A stretch of DNA of 64,000 nucleotides from Lachnospiraceae bacterium YSB2008. Its GTDB lineage: Bacteria > Bacillota > Clostridia > Lachnospirales > Lachnospiraceae. Under the pieces are notes generated by a model that worked only from the letters and a program-made list of their open reading frames with translations, searched no databases and was not told where the DNA came from. The stretch covers positions 186,001 through 250,000 of the forward strand of contig JHWR01000001.1 of the NCBI GenBank assembly GCA_000687655.1, written 5' to 3'. Positions 44,100 to 53,152 of this stretch are shown one piece after another. The translations under genes and the position numbers were made by a program. Each line of letters begins with the position of its first letter. The first letter of the stretch is position 1.

Positions 44100-44911
44100 A
44101 ACCCCTCAGCCCCTCTCAATTCAAGCATTCCTTTTTCATACAAATCATCAGTTACTACATTTTGATGCCACTCCGCATCATTTTCTACAAAGCTTAATCC
44201 CTTTCCTTTAACTGTATGCGCAATAATGGCCTTGGGGCTTCCTGTTATTTCTATTGTAAGAGCTTTTTTTATATCTTTGGGATTGTGCCCGTTTATTTCA
44301 AGAACTTCAAAGCCAAAGCTTTTCCATCTCTCACACATCAATTCCTGACTGTTAATATCACGAACCCATCCGTCTATCTGTAAATCATTTTTGTCAACAA
44401 TTGCAACAATATTGTCAAGCTTAAGATGACTTGCTATAGAGGCAGCTTCCCATACAGAGCCTTCACCGCACTCACCATCACCTATAAAAACATATACTTT
44501 TGATGTATTATTTCCTTTTTGTTTTAACGACCACGCAATACCAATAGCATACGCAAGACCTTGTCCGAGACTTCCCGACGAAAACTCAATTCTATTATTT
44601 GGAGATCTTACCTCTTGCTTGTAATAAATATTGTCCTTCCCTGTCAAATCACCTATACAATCTAAATCTTTTATCAGCCCTACTTCATACATTGCTGAAT
44701 ACATTGCAATAGATCCGTGACCTTTACTCATTATAACTCTATCTCTGTTTTCATCTAAAGGGTCATTATGATTGTACTTTAGGACTTCCGAGTATAGAAC
44801 ATGCATGATATCCGCCAGAGAAAGGCATCCTCCCAAATGAGCAGCATTTGTCCCAAGTCTATGGCACAATTCTAATATGCTCATTCTGATATCGTTCTTT
44901 CCATCCATCAT
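44096..44911 (-). CDS. Transketolase, N-terminal subunit
   Basis: 271 residues forming the TPP pyrophosphate-binding half of a split transketolase: HLGGCLSLADIMHVLYSEVL, VIMSKGHGSIAMYS, GSLGQGLAYAIGIAW, the metal motif GDGECGEGSVWEAA and IVDKNDLQIDG. It partners the gene directly downstream (ATGA overlap) and itself overlaps the cytidylyltransferase upstream by 4 bases, so the three are translationally linked. Which sugar phosphates it uses cannot be read from sequence. Confidence 0.93.
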   Translation of the reverse strand: MMDGKNDIRMSILELCHRLGTNAAHLGGCLSLADIMHVLYSEVLKYNHNDPLDENRDRVIMSKGHGSIAMYSAMYEVGLIKDLDCIGDLTGKDNIYYKQEVRSPNNRIEFSSGSLGQGLAYAIGIAWSLKQKGNNTSKVYVFIGDGECGEGSVWEAASIASHLKLDNIVAIVDKNDLQIDGWVRDINSQELMCERWKSFGFEVLEINGHNPKDIKKALTIEITGSPKAIIAHTVKGKGLSFVENDAEWHQNVVTDDLYEKGMLELRGAEGL

Positions 44912-45627
44912 TTTCTTTCTTCTCTCTCATAATCCAAAATGGCTAAATAGTCATCATAGAAATCAAATTCACGCCAAAAACTCCCCTTAACATCAATAAA
45001 ATTGATAGGCTTATTTTCAGACATATTCATTGAAATAATCATATCTTCAAAATATCTATCAAACTTTTCTGTATTTATATATTCAACTATTTTTCCCTTT
45101 ACATATGGCGCAAAGTCCTTTTTTATCTTTGTTAATCCCATGTATTCATAATTTCTTTTCACTAAAGGAGTATTCGGACCATATTCTTGTATGATGCCTT
45201 GCTTGACGCTGAAATAAAAATCTCCACTTTCTATTCTGGAACTGTCTACCGTCATCGCAACATCACCTTCAGCTTCAGAACACATATCTAAAAAAACGCC
45301 CGGATAATACAAATCAGCACTGGTAAGCAATATATCATCCGTTCCTCCAAACTCATCTTGCGCAAACCACAAGCTTACTATATTATTGGTAATCGAATAA
45401 AAAGGATTATGGTAATACTTTACATCAAGGCCCCTTAGAGCCTCTATAATCAGTTCTTTTTTATATCCTACGCATACTATTGGCATGATACCTCTATCCA
45501 ACATATTAATAACTTCACGTCTAATTAAAGGTGTACCATCTTCAAGTTTTAGAGTGGATTTAGGTATCCCGCCAATCTTATCAGATATACGACTGCCTTT
45601 TCCAGCAGCAAGAATAATCGCCTTCAT
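44908..45627 (-). CDS. pntC: LicC/PntC-like cytidylyltransferase (probable CTP:2-aminoethylphosphonate type)
   Basis: 239 residues of the small nucleotidyltransferase fold: LAAGKGSRISDK, GGIPKSTLKL, and the hallmark HNPFYSITNNIVSLW of LicC-type phosphocholine cytidylyltransferases, then TSADLYY for the metal. PntC, which activates 2-aminoethylphosphonate (AEP) as CMP-AEP, belongs to the same family. The adjoining PEP mutase and aminotransferase genes favour AEP over phosphocholine as substrate. GAGGTT precedes the start. The assignment between LicC and PntC rests on context. Confidence 0.8.
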   Translation of the reverse strand: MKAIILAAGKGSRISDKIGGIPKSTLKLEDGTPLIRREVINMLDRGIMPIVCVGYKKELIIEALRGLDVKYYHNPFYSITNNIVSLWFAQDEFGGTDDILLTSADLYYPGVFLDMCSEAEGDVAMTVDSSRIESGDFYFSVKQGIIQEYGPNTPLVKRNYEYMGLTKIKKDFAPYVKGKIVEYINTEKFDRYFEDMIISMNMSENKPINFIDVKGSFWREFDFYDDYLAILDYEREERK

Positions 45628-45654
45628 CTTTAAACCTCGTGTATTTTTCTAAAA

Positions 45655-46722
45655 CTATGCTTCACAATCTATTTCCAAAAGCGCATTAAGGAATCTCCTC
45701 ATATATTCCTCTCCACCGGTTGTGACCCTTAGGCACTTTCCAAGAAAACCGATTCCATTATAAGATTTAATCAGAATCTTCTTCTCATCTTTCATACGCT
45801 CAACAATGATATCTGCATCTTTAAATCTCGGTTTTACAAAAATAAAATTGCCTTCTTGTGCATTTACCTCATAACCATGACTCCGAAGTGAATCCACAAT
45901 AAACTTCTTTCCTCCCAATTGAATATCAATCATCTCCTGTAACATACCAGGCTCTTCAATTATCCTCTGTGCAAATAACATTGCGAACGCATTTGTATTA
46001 TGAGGAGTAATTAGTGTAGAAATCATCTTAACCGTCTTAGGATGTCCAACAACATAACCTAAACGCAGCCCACCCAACGAAAACAATTTGGAAAAAGTTC
46101 TAGTCAAAAGAATGTGCTCATTTTCTATGGCATATTTAATGAAAGTATTATTGTAGAAATACATATACGCCTCATCAATAAGGAGCGTAATCTCATACTT
46201 CTTGACGACCTCAAGGATCTCTTCAAATTCTTCAGTACTGTATGCATTTCCAATAGGATTATTGGGATTTAATAATATCAGCATCTGAATATCAGGATTC
46301 AAATATTTTATAATGTCCTTGCTTGTAATTGTCAGATCTTCATTGTATGGAATCGAAATATACTGACGACCGTACATCCTAGCGTAAACTTCATACATTG
46401 CATATGATGGTGTCACACCGACAATTTTTCCACCTTCAGAACTAAAAGCTTCAATTGCATGTCTTATTCCTTCTGAAGACCCATTAACCAAACACAGATT
46501 GTCCTCTTTAACCTTAAGGAAGTCCGCGAGACAATCTGTAAATTCCTGTGTCTCCGGATATTGTGACAGGAAATTTGGCGTAATCTCACTCAATACCTTC
46601 TGCACAAATTCTTCATTAATACCTCCGGGGTTTTCATTTAAATCAAGGCGCAGATAGTCCTTTCTATTGTTTTGATAAACAATACGTTCAAGATTAATCA
46701 AATTAGGGTTTGTGTAGTACAT
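45655..46722 (-). CDS. HisC-like class I aminotransferase (probable AEP-forming transaminase)
   Basis: 355 residues of the PLP fold type I histidinol-phosphate aminotransferase-like family: LRLDLNENPGG, LVNGSSEGIRHAIEAF, LLNPNNPIGNAYS, LIDEAYMYF and the PLP Lys in TRTFSKLFSLGGLRLGY. In other phosphonate loci a transaminase of this or the PhnW type converts phosphonoacetaldehyde to 2-aminoethylphosphonate. The location between aepX and the cytidylyltransferase fits that role. AGGAGG lies 8 bases before the start. Confidence 0.82.
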   Translation of the reverse strand: MYYTNPNLINLERIVYQNNRKDYLRLDLNENPGGINEEFVQKVLSEITPNFLSQYPETQEFTDCLADFLKVKEDNLCLVNGSSEGIRHAIEAFSSEGGKIVGVTPSYAMYEVYARMYGRQYISIPYNEDLTITSKDIIKYLNPDIQMLILLNPNNPIGNAYSTEEFEEILEVVKKYEITLLIDEAYMYFYNNTFIKYAIENEHILLTRTFSKLFSLGGLRLGYVVGHPKTVKMISTLITPHNTNAFAMLFAQRIIEEPGMLQEMIDIQLGGKKFIVDSLRSHGYEVNAQEGNFIFVKPRFKDADIIVERMKDEKKILIKSYNGIGFLGKCLRVTTGGEEYMRRFLNALLEIDCEA

Positions 46723-46763
46723 TTATTCATTCCTCCTGACTCAACTGTTGTAATTGTAGTTTT

Positions 46764-48062
46764 TTAGATCTCATCAATTAAACGAATTATATCTTTAAAT
46801 GGCATAAGCGAAGAATCTACTTCCTGCGCCCTATGAGCTCTTAAAATACTTTCAGCCGTTTTTTTCATAACCGGAAAAGCGGCACGCATTAACTGATTCG
46901 CGTAGATTACTATGTTTACACCATGTAAGGCAAGTTCGCCATCTTTAACCTGATTAAAAGAAGTAGGCACAACCACAATGGGTGTTTCTTTATTTTTTTC
47001 ACGAAATCTATCACAGAACTCAAAAATCTCTGTAGGATCTTTTTTTCTGCTGTGAATCATAATTCCATCTGCGCCAGCTGCCGTAAATGCAAAAGCACGT
47101 TCCAATGCATCTTCCATTCCGCGTTCGAGAATCAAGCTCTCAATACGAGCAATTATCATAAAATCATCTGATAACTGTGCCTTTTTACCAGCAGCAATCT
47201 TAGCACTGAAATTCTCTATAGAATCCTGTGTCTGGACAACTTCCGTACCAAACAAGCTATTTTTCTTAAGTCCAGTCTTATCTTCAATAATAACCGCGCT
47301 GACACCCATACGTTCAAGAGTACGTACATTGTATACAAAATGCTCTGTCAATCCGCCTGTATCTCCATCAAGAATAATTGGCTTTGTGGTCACCTCCATA
47401 ATATCGTTTATTGTGTTTAATCTGGATGTCATATCAACCAGTTCTATGTCTGGCTTACCACGATCAGTACTATCGCAAAGTGAAGAAACCCACATTGCGT
47501 CAAATTGGTCAAGTCTTCCCTTATCATTTTCTACAACAGTCTTTTCCACTATCAAACCTGTTAATCCAGAGTGAGCTTCCATTACCTTCACAATGGGTGT
47601 CATTTCAATAAGTTTACGAAGTCGGCTTCGTCTGTATTCAGGCATTGCCAGTTTTTCATTTAATCTCCTATCAACTTTTTTTACATCTTCATTGTATGTA
47701 TAGGGGACGTCAATGACCTGTCCTCCATAAGACGAAATAAGCTCCACTACATGATCTCTTATGACCTTATCTGCATCCCGTGTCCAGTTATCTCCATGAA
47801 CAACAAAATCAGGATGAATTTTCGTTATAGCATCGTCATATCTCATATCATCCTGAAGAATAACGTCGTCCACACCTTCAAGCGACTTATATAACTCCAT
47901 TCGCTCTTCCTCGGTTTTGGTCGGAAAACGAGAGCAACGTATCATTTCCCTGTCACTCAGGCAACCAACAACAACCCTTCCATACTGCCTCGCATGTGCA
48001 AGAATATTTAAGTGGCCCTCATGAATTACATCCGTGCAAAAACAAGTGTAAGCTGTTTTCAT
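46764..48062 (-). CDS. aepX: Phosphoenolpyruvate mutase fused to a cytidylyltransferase domain
   Basis: 432 residues. The N-terminal 130 form a TagD-like nucleotidyltransferase domain (TDVIHEGHLNILAHAR with the HxGH motif, VVHGDNWTRD). The rest is an isocitrate-lyase-fold PEP mutase (MEAHSGLTG, ILDGDTGGLTEHF, VIIEDKTGLKKNSLFG). EDKxxxKxNS is the mutase signature that separates it from lyases. It isomerises PEP to phosphonopyruvate, the committed C-P bond-forming step. The fused domain may activate a phosphonate product with CTP. It is the first gene of the phosphonate set, 57 bp after the upstream glycan gene. Confidence 0.95.
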   Translation of the reverse strand: MKTAYTCFCTDVIHEGHLNILAHARQYGRVVVGCLSDREMIRCSRFPTKTEEERMELYKSLEGVDDVILQDDMRYDDAITKIHPDFVVHGDNWTRDADKVIRDHVVELISSYGGQVIDVPYTYNEDVKKVDRRLNEKLAMPEYRRSRLRKLIEMTPIVKVMEAHSGLTGLIVEKTVVENDKGRLDQFDAMWVSSLCDSTDRGKPDIELVDMTSRLNTINDIMEVTTKPIILDGDTGGLTEHFVYNVRTLERMGVSAVIIEDKTGLKKNSLFGTEVVQTQDSIENFSAKIAAGKKAQLSDDFMIIARIESLILERGMEDALERAFAFTAAGADGIMIHSRKKDPTEIFEFCDRFREKNKETPIVVVPTSFNQVKDGELALHGVNIVIYANQLMRAAFPVMKKTAESILRAHRAQEVDSSLMPFKDIIRLIDEI

Positions 48063-48119
48063 TTGTATAAAGTTCCTCCATTTTCTATATATGATGTTTA
48101 CCTCAAATCAAGTAGTTTT

Positions 48120-49337
48120 CTAAAGCTTCAAAAACTCTACTACTCTCTTACATGCGCCGCCATCATGATATTGATAAATATAATCCGACAGTTCTTTCCT
48201 TTTTTCTTTATATTCATCTATTTCATTGGCACAATTCTTTATAAAACGATTGAAATCTTCAAACGAAAAAATCTTATCTCCAAATATAAATTCATCTATA
48301 TCATCTACAATAAAACCAAGTTTATAGTCTTCCATGTCGTTCAATACAAAAGCAACTGGACAGTCTTTCAACATAAATGAATAAATGCTAGACGAATAAT
48401 CACTGATTAATGCATCCGCACTATTTAATAATCTATAATTATCAATTCTATATTTTTTTACATCATTAGCATCTAGCAAAATAATATTGTCTGATTTGAA
48501 TTCCCGTAGTTTTATATATGAACTCTCTTTTTGATATGGATGAAGCTTAATAACCAGAAGCACATTCTGTTGTTCCAGTACTTTTTGAATTTCAAGCAAA
48601 TCCGTCTCTTTTTCAATTAGTGGTATTCCATAGGGCAATTCCACCTTAGTGTCAACTCTATCGCTTCCTTTGGCCTCCCTAAATGTAGGCATCCAGAGAA
48701 TATTTTTTCTAAAATTTTTACTAGTTATCTTTTTGATTTCATTTGATTTCTCATTAAAATATATATCATCACTGGGATATCCAAAATTCAACATCTTATC
48801 ATTAGGGTAATCTATGCTAAATTGCTTGCATAGCACAGGTGCATAACTATGTGAGGGGGACAAAATATAATCAACCTTACTTGCAAAACCCTTGTAAAAC
48901 GGTATCACATTCTTTAATGCAACCGCTCCATGGTCAAAGAAAATAGTCACCTGATCTTTCCGACATTTTTTTTGAATGTCCATATCAAATGTGAACCATT
49001 TCGCCATCCACCTGTAGTAATTCTTTCTAAAGCTAGGCTTATACAAAGGAACCCAAGATACATTATGTGGAAGATTACCAGGAACTTTTTCAGGATGCTT
49101 AATTAACCAAACTATTTTATAACGTTTGTTGTAACCATTCCTAATCAGATATTCGTAGAAAGCTCCACCATTACAATCAAAATCGTTGTGGCTTTCAATA
49201 ACAATAATATCCTTCAGCGGTTTATGCCTTAGAAATGGCTTCATGATATTTAAGATCAGCTTGTCTAATTTATACTTATAAATAGTCTCAAACCCATGTT
49301 TTAATCCTTTTTGTTTTATGTAACTGATAGGATTCAT
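48120..49337 (-). CDS. CDP-glycerol glycerophosphotransferase-family protein (TagB/TagF-like)
   Basis: 405 residues of the PF04464 type: KPLKDIIVIESHNDFDCNG, FFDHGAVALKNV, ILWMPTFREAKGS, VVIKLHPYQ-like strand, and SADALISDYSSSIYSFM near the end. Family members transfer glycerol-, ribitol- or other alcohol-phosphates from CDP carriers to teichoic acids or capsules. No CDP-glycerol-making gene (tagD-like alone) is seen here, but CMP-AEP should be made next door, so this may add a phosphonate group to the glycan. That is an inference from context. It begins directly after the stop of the acetyltransferase gene. Confidence 0.85.
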   Translation of the reverse strand: MNPISYIKQKGLKHGFETIYKYKLDKLILNIMKPFLRHKPLKDIIVIESHNDFDCNGGAFYEYLIRNGYNKRYKIVWLIKHPEKVPGNLPHNVSWVPLYKPSFRKNYYRWMAKWFTFDMDIQKKCRKDQVTIFFDHGAVALKNVIPFYKGFASKVDYILSPSHSYAPVLCKQFSIDYPNDKMLNFGYPSDDIYFNEKSNEIKKITSKNFRKNILWMPTFREAKGSDRVDTKVELPYGIPLIEKETDLLEIQKVLEQQNVLLVIKLHPYQKESSYIKLREFKSDNIILLDANDVKKYRIDNYRLLNSADALISDYSSSIYSFMLKDCPVAFVLNDMEDYKLGFIVDDIDEFIFGDKIFSFEDFNRFIKNCANEIDEYKEKRKELSDYIYQYHDGGACKRVVEFLKL

Positions 49338-49931
49338 CTAGTCATTTCCCTTTCCACTACGGTACTTATACCAAAAAACAAACTCTTCCGAGTTGTTAGA
49401 ACTCACTTTACTAGCCGGCACTCCTGCATATGTCGAACCAGGTTCTGTACAATCCTTAACTACGATGGCTCCCGCGCCTATTGCAACATTATCAGCAATA
49501 TGCACATCACCCATAATCTTACATCCGGAACCAAGGAACACATTATTTCCAATAGTCGGAGCCTTATCTCCTCCCGATGCACCAATCGTTACGCCTTCAT
49601 GAATACGTAAGTTTTCCCCGATTTTTGCATGATTATTGATTTGAATACAGGAATGATGCGCAATTGATAATCCTTTTCCACAAGTATTTGGGGCAATAGA
49701 TATGCCTAATTTAATCGATTTACGATAATGTATAAACTTGTGAAAGGCACACATCATTTTTCTCACAAGTGAAGCCTTAGAATTAATCCAATATTCATAC
49801 TTTCTTAATTGAATCTCATATTTCCATATTTCATCCAGAAAAGGACGTGGATGTTTTCTTACTATACCCAGCTGTATTCTGTCCTGTTCTAGGTATTCTT
49901 TTAAATCTTTTTTTGTGCTAATCATAATCAT
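49338..49931 (-). CDS. Serine O-acetyltransferase-like hexapeptide acyltransferase
   Basis: About 197 residues. An N-terminal helical part resembles CysE, and a left-handed beta-helix follows (KGLSIAHHSCIQINN, NLRIHEGVTIGASGG, NVAIGAGAIVV) ending at AGVPASKV. In glycan loci such proteins acetylate sugars (WcaB/EpsC-like) rather than serine. Start is at 49931 or two codons on, where spacing to GAG is better. It abuts the CDP-glycerol-family gene downstream. Confidence 0.85.
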   Translation of the reverse strand: MIMISTKKDLKEYLEQDRIQLGIVRKHPRPFLDEIWKYEIQLRKYEYWINSKASLVRKMMCAFHKFIHYRKSIKLGISIAPNTCGKGLSIAHHSCIQINNHAKIGENLRIHEGVTIGASGGDKAPTIGNNVFLGSGCKIMGDVHIADNVAIGAGAIVVKDCTEPGSTYAGVPASKVSSNNSEEFVFWYKYRSGKGND

Positions 49932-49951
49932 TCACTCAGCATCCGACTAGG

Positions 49952-51400
49952 TTACCCATTCTTCCCGAGGCCGGAAATAATAGATTTTAATGTATGTCTC
50001 TTAATGACAGAAATAATTATTAATAAACCAATGATGCTATATCTGATAATAACTTGATCATATGTCATAACCATAAGGATCATTATCACTAGTAAAACAA
50101 GTCCCATTAGCAGAACCACCTTGAGACTATAAACATCTTTAACCTTCAAATCACTATCTTTTATTATCTTCTTATAAAAACAATAATGAAGAAATGTAAG
50201 GAGTATGTAACATATTAGCGTTGTATATCCCGCAGCATGATAGCCGAACTTCTTAATGCCAAAATAATTCAAGACAATATTTACAATCGCACTTATTGTC
50301 GTAGCCACTGCAATAAATGAAGTTTTTTGATAAAAGTATTCCACAGTACTGTAAAGTGAATAAACAAAAATAAAATACAACGCTGCCGAAATAGGAGGTA
50401 TTACTTTTATTGCATCCAAGTATTTTGTTCCTGCAAAAACATAAATAACTTCTGGAGCAAACGCCATAACAGCAACGGTCATAACTCCAATAAGAATAAT
50501 TAATGGATTTGTTTTCTTTGCAATATTATCAACATTCTTTGAATCCAGTGATTTATATAAATACGGTTCTATTGCGTTATTGATGGCATTAACAACCAAA
50601 AATAGCATCATAGAAATCGTATAGGCTACACTATAGAAGGCTGCCTCACTGGATCCCACCATTCGACCTATCATCAATCTATCAGACTGACTTAAAGCAT
50701 AATTAGCTAAATAATGCGAAATCAATGGAAGATTAAACGATAATGCATATTTCCACCATTCTCGGTTGTAAAATGTCTTTCCTTTGGAAAAAACAATTAT
50801 AAACAATATTCCGGAAATGAACACTTTTACGCCTGCATCAGAATAAACACGAGCTGCTAATTTTTCTTCTGATAGAAGAACAGCGACTACACTTATAGCA
50901 ATGCATAAGACACTACATAGTAACGTGACCAACACTACGCCCTTATAATGGTAAGAAAAACGTTCTTGGGACATCCAAAATTCCAAAGCTGGCATAACCA
51001 GAAGCTGTGCAAACATGGCAGCCATAAGCGTAGGTTTAATTTCCAGTACTTTTGTCCAAAAGGGAATATTTATCAAATAAACTATTCCCCAAAGTAATGT
51101 AATCACAGTTGTTAGTGATAACTGTGATGATGTAAACTCATCAATTTTGTCTTTGTATTTTAGTAACCCCTTGGTATATCCCCCCATAAAAATATTTAAT
51201 GAAGTAATAATCAGCAAAATGCTATACCACGAGTGAAATATTGCAAAATCCCCATACTGCTCTTCGGTTAATATTCTTGTAAATATTGGGGTAGACAATA
51301 AAGATAAACCCTTGTTCAATACGTTGCAGCCGGTATACCAAAATGCTGCTCTAACAGCAACTGAAGAACTAGTATATTTTTCCCTTATCTTCTTTAACAT
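49952..51400 (-). CDS. wzx: Wzx-type polysaccharide flippase (second copy)
   Basis: 482 residues with about 12-14 hydrophobic helices: FWYTGCNVLNKGLSLLSTPI, FTRILTEEQYGDFAIF near the start, and YALSQSDRLMIGRMVGS in the middle, all typical of Wzx/RfbX. Only distantly like the Wzx at 26391-27890. It probably exports the lipid-linked unit built by the 48-63 kb genes. Codons are markedly AT-rich compared with the gmh/hdd genes at the right end. Confidence 0.92.
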   Translation of the reverse strand: MLKKIREKYTSSSVAVRAAFWYTGCNVLNKGLSLLSTPIFTRILTEEQYGDFAIFHSWYSILLIITSLNIFMGGYTKGLLKYKDKIDEFTSSQLSLTTVITLLWGIVYLINIPFWTKVLEIKPTLMAAMFAQLLVMPALEFWMSQERFSYHYKGVVLVTLLCSVLCIAISVVAVLLSEEKLAARVYSDAGVKVFISGILFIIVFSKGKTFYNREWWKYALSFNLPLISHYLANYALSQSDRLMIGRMVGSSEAAFYSVAYTISMMLFLVVNAINNAIEPYLYKSLDSKNVDNIAKKTNPLIILIGVMTVAVMAFAPEVIYVFAGTKYLDAIKVIPPISAALYFIFVYSLYSTVEYFYQKTSFIAVATTISAIVNIVLNYFGIKKFGYHAAGYTTLICYILLTFLHYCFYKKIIKDSDLKVKDVYSLKVVLLMGLVLLVIMILMVMTYDQVIIRYSIIGLLIIISVIKRHTLKSIISGLGKNG

Positions 51401-51428
51401 CTCCTACAAATCACCATTCTGGATTTTT

Positions 51429-51914
51429 CTAATGAAAGTATCCTTCTTCTTTCATTTTTTTATAATGCTCAATATCCCGATACTTAAATGGTACTGCTGG
51501 ATGTCCACCCGCTATTGCATATGGTGGAATGTCCTTACATACAACAGATCCTGCCTGAATAATTGCACCCTCTCCTATGGTAACCCCACCTAAGATAATC
51601 ACATTATTCCCCAGCCAAACGCAATCTCCTATAGTTACATCCTTATCTATAACCGAGTCATCATATGGAATTGCCTCGCCCTCATAATTATGAAATGTGG
51701 TAATTATTTGGCATCCTGGCCCTGAATGGAAATACTGTCCTATGCTCACCTTTCCACTTCCAGATATAGCCATACCATTAAACGACACATGATCGGCAAG
51801 GTAAGTATTTGAGTTTACGTATGATTTGCCGCCAATATATAAATCAATCCCACACTTTTTTGATTTCTTTCGAATTTTAAATCGATATATTAAGCTCATT
51901 ATTTTGTTGTTCAT
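51429..51914 (-). CDS. Maltose-O-acetyltransferase-like hexapeptide acyltransferase
   Basis: 161 residues, almost wholly left-handed beta-helix repeats ([46 protein letters not shown]) and ending with [14 protein letters not shown]. Family enzymes move an acetyl group from acetyl-CoA to a sugar hydroxyl. The start lies 3 bases after the stop of the polymerase gene upstream, so the two are likely co-translated. Confidence 0.87.
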   Translation of the reverse strand: MNNKIMSLIYRFKIRKKSKKCGIDLYIGGKSYVNSNTYLADHVSFNGMAISGSGKVSIGQYFHSGPGCQIITTFHNYEGEAIPYDDSVIDKDVTIGDCVWLGNNVIILGGVTIGEGAIIQAGSVVCKDIPPYAIAGGHPAVPFKYRDIEHYKKMKEEGYFH

Positions 51915-51917
51915 ATT

Positions 51918-53132
51918 CTATTTCCTATTGAAATTATTACCAATAATGGCAGAACTCTTTTCGTTGATAACCATATACAAAGATGCAACTATTGCCAAAA
52001 AGCCAAAATAATAATAATATTCCGTAACGCTTTCAATTACCGCAACAATTGAAAAAGCACCTAATAACAAAACTGCGATTCTTTTTTCTCGTGTGTTTTT
52101 ACACCTGTCCAATCTCTTTATGCACGAGATCATCATAAATAAATAGATAGACAATAACACAATTCCGCCATCTAATAATAACTGTAGCAATTCACTATGT
52201 GCATAATTTGATCCATTTGGATTTCCATACCACTGGTTCCAGAATACTTTAAATAAAGTCCCAAATGCTCCATAGCCAAACATCAAATGTCCTTCTAATT
52301 TTTCTAGTATTGCATTCCAAATAATCATTCTTCCACTCATAGAAATGTCTATTGCATTTATAAAATAAAAGCCTTTTAAGACCCTAGTAAGAATTATTAG
52401 AAGAACGCTGATAATCTGAGGAATCACGAAAAATTTTAGTGGCTTATTAAACACCTCTCCTTTGGTTTTTTTGATAATTATTATTCCAACTGCCAAAATT
52501 ATTAATGTAATATAAGAGACTAGAGTCATCGAATACAGCATATTCAATACTCCAAGAATAATTAATACAATACTTTTTTTTCTTTTTTCACTTAATGTAA
52601 CAACTCCAATCAGAATAGACAGAATTCCTAATTGTGACACAACCTGAACATGACCAATAAACGTGATATGTTGGCTAACCAAAAAGTATTGAGGAAATAT
52701 CCATTGATTAAATATCGTTATGTTTAGTAAAAACAATCCAAGTAATATGTTTGAAAAAGCATTTAGAAAGTATCTCCAATTCTTTTTCATTTGCTCCATA
52801 CATAAAATAAAGAAAACGGGAGTGAAAAACACTTTCTGTATTCCTTCTGAAATTCCTCCCTGGATAAGTACTGTTATTAACAACAAACCAATATGATACA
52901 TCAAAACCCAAGAAATGCAGGTATTAATTGTAGTTTTTTTTCGTGTAAGAGAAAACAGAAAATATCCAAAAATAAGCACAGTAGCAAAAGCAAGTATGTA
53001 CCTCTGCATACTATGATACCATGGGAAATATTCTGCAAATCCTCTTGGAAAAAGGAACGGCAACAACATCAGATACAATAATGAAGTTTTATTTCTCTTA
53101 CGATTTCTAATGCGTATAACACTGTCATACAT
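51918..53132 (-). CDS. wzy: O-antigen/capsule polymerase (Wzy-like)
   Basis: 404 residues with about 11 hydrophobic helices, a run of short loops, then one long outward loop between helices in the last third, where MSGRMIIWNAILEKLEGH and GYGAFGTLF occur, followed by NYAHSELLQLLLDGG. This pattern (GR...W...L...GH..FG.G...AH....LLDGG) is characteristic of Wzy/O-antigen ligase-like proteins. It should polymerise the units exported by the neighbouring Wzx. Confidence 0.85.
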   Translation of the reverse strand: MYDSVIRIRNRKRNKTSLLYLMLLPFLFPRGFAEYFPWYHSMQRYILAFATVLIFGYFLFSLTRKKTTINTCISWVLMYHIGLLLITVLIQGGISEGIQKVFFTPVFFILCMEQMKKNWRYFLNAFSNILLGLFLLNITIFNQWIFPQYFLVSQHITFIGHVQVVSQLGILSILIGVVTLSEKRKKSIVLIILGVLNMLYSMTLVSYITLIILAVGIIIIKKTKGEVFNKPLKFFVIPQIISVLLIILTRVLKGFYFINAIDISMSGRMIIWNAILEKLEGHLMFGYGAFGTLFKVFWNQWYGNPNGSNYAHSELLQLLLDGGIVLLSIYLFMMISCIKRLDRCKNTREKRIAVLLLGAFSIVAVIESVTEYYYYFGFLAIVASLYMVINEKSSAIIGNNFNRK

Positions 53133-53152
53133 TCATTTACACCTTAATTTAA

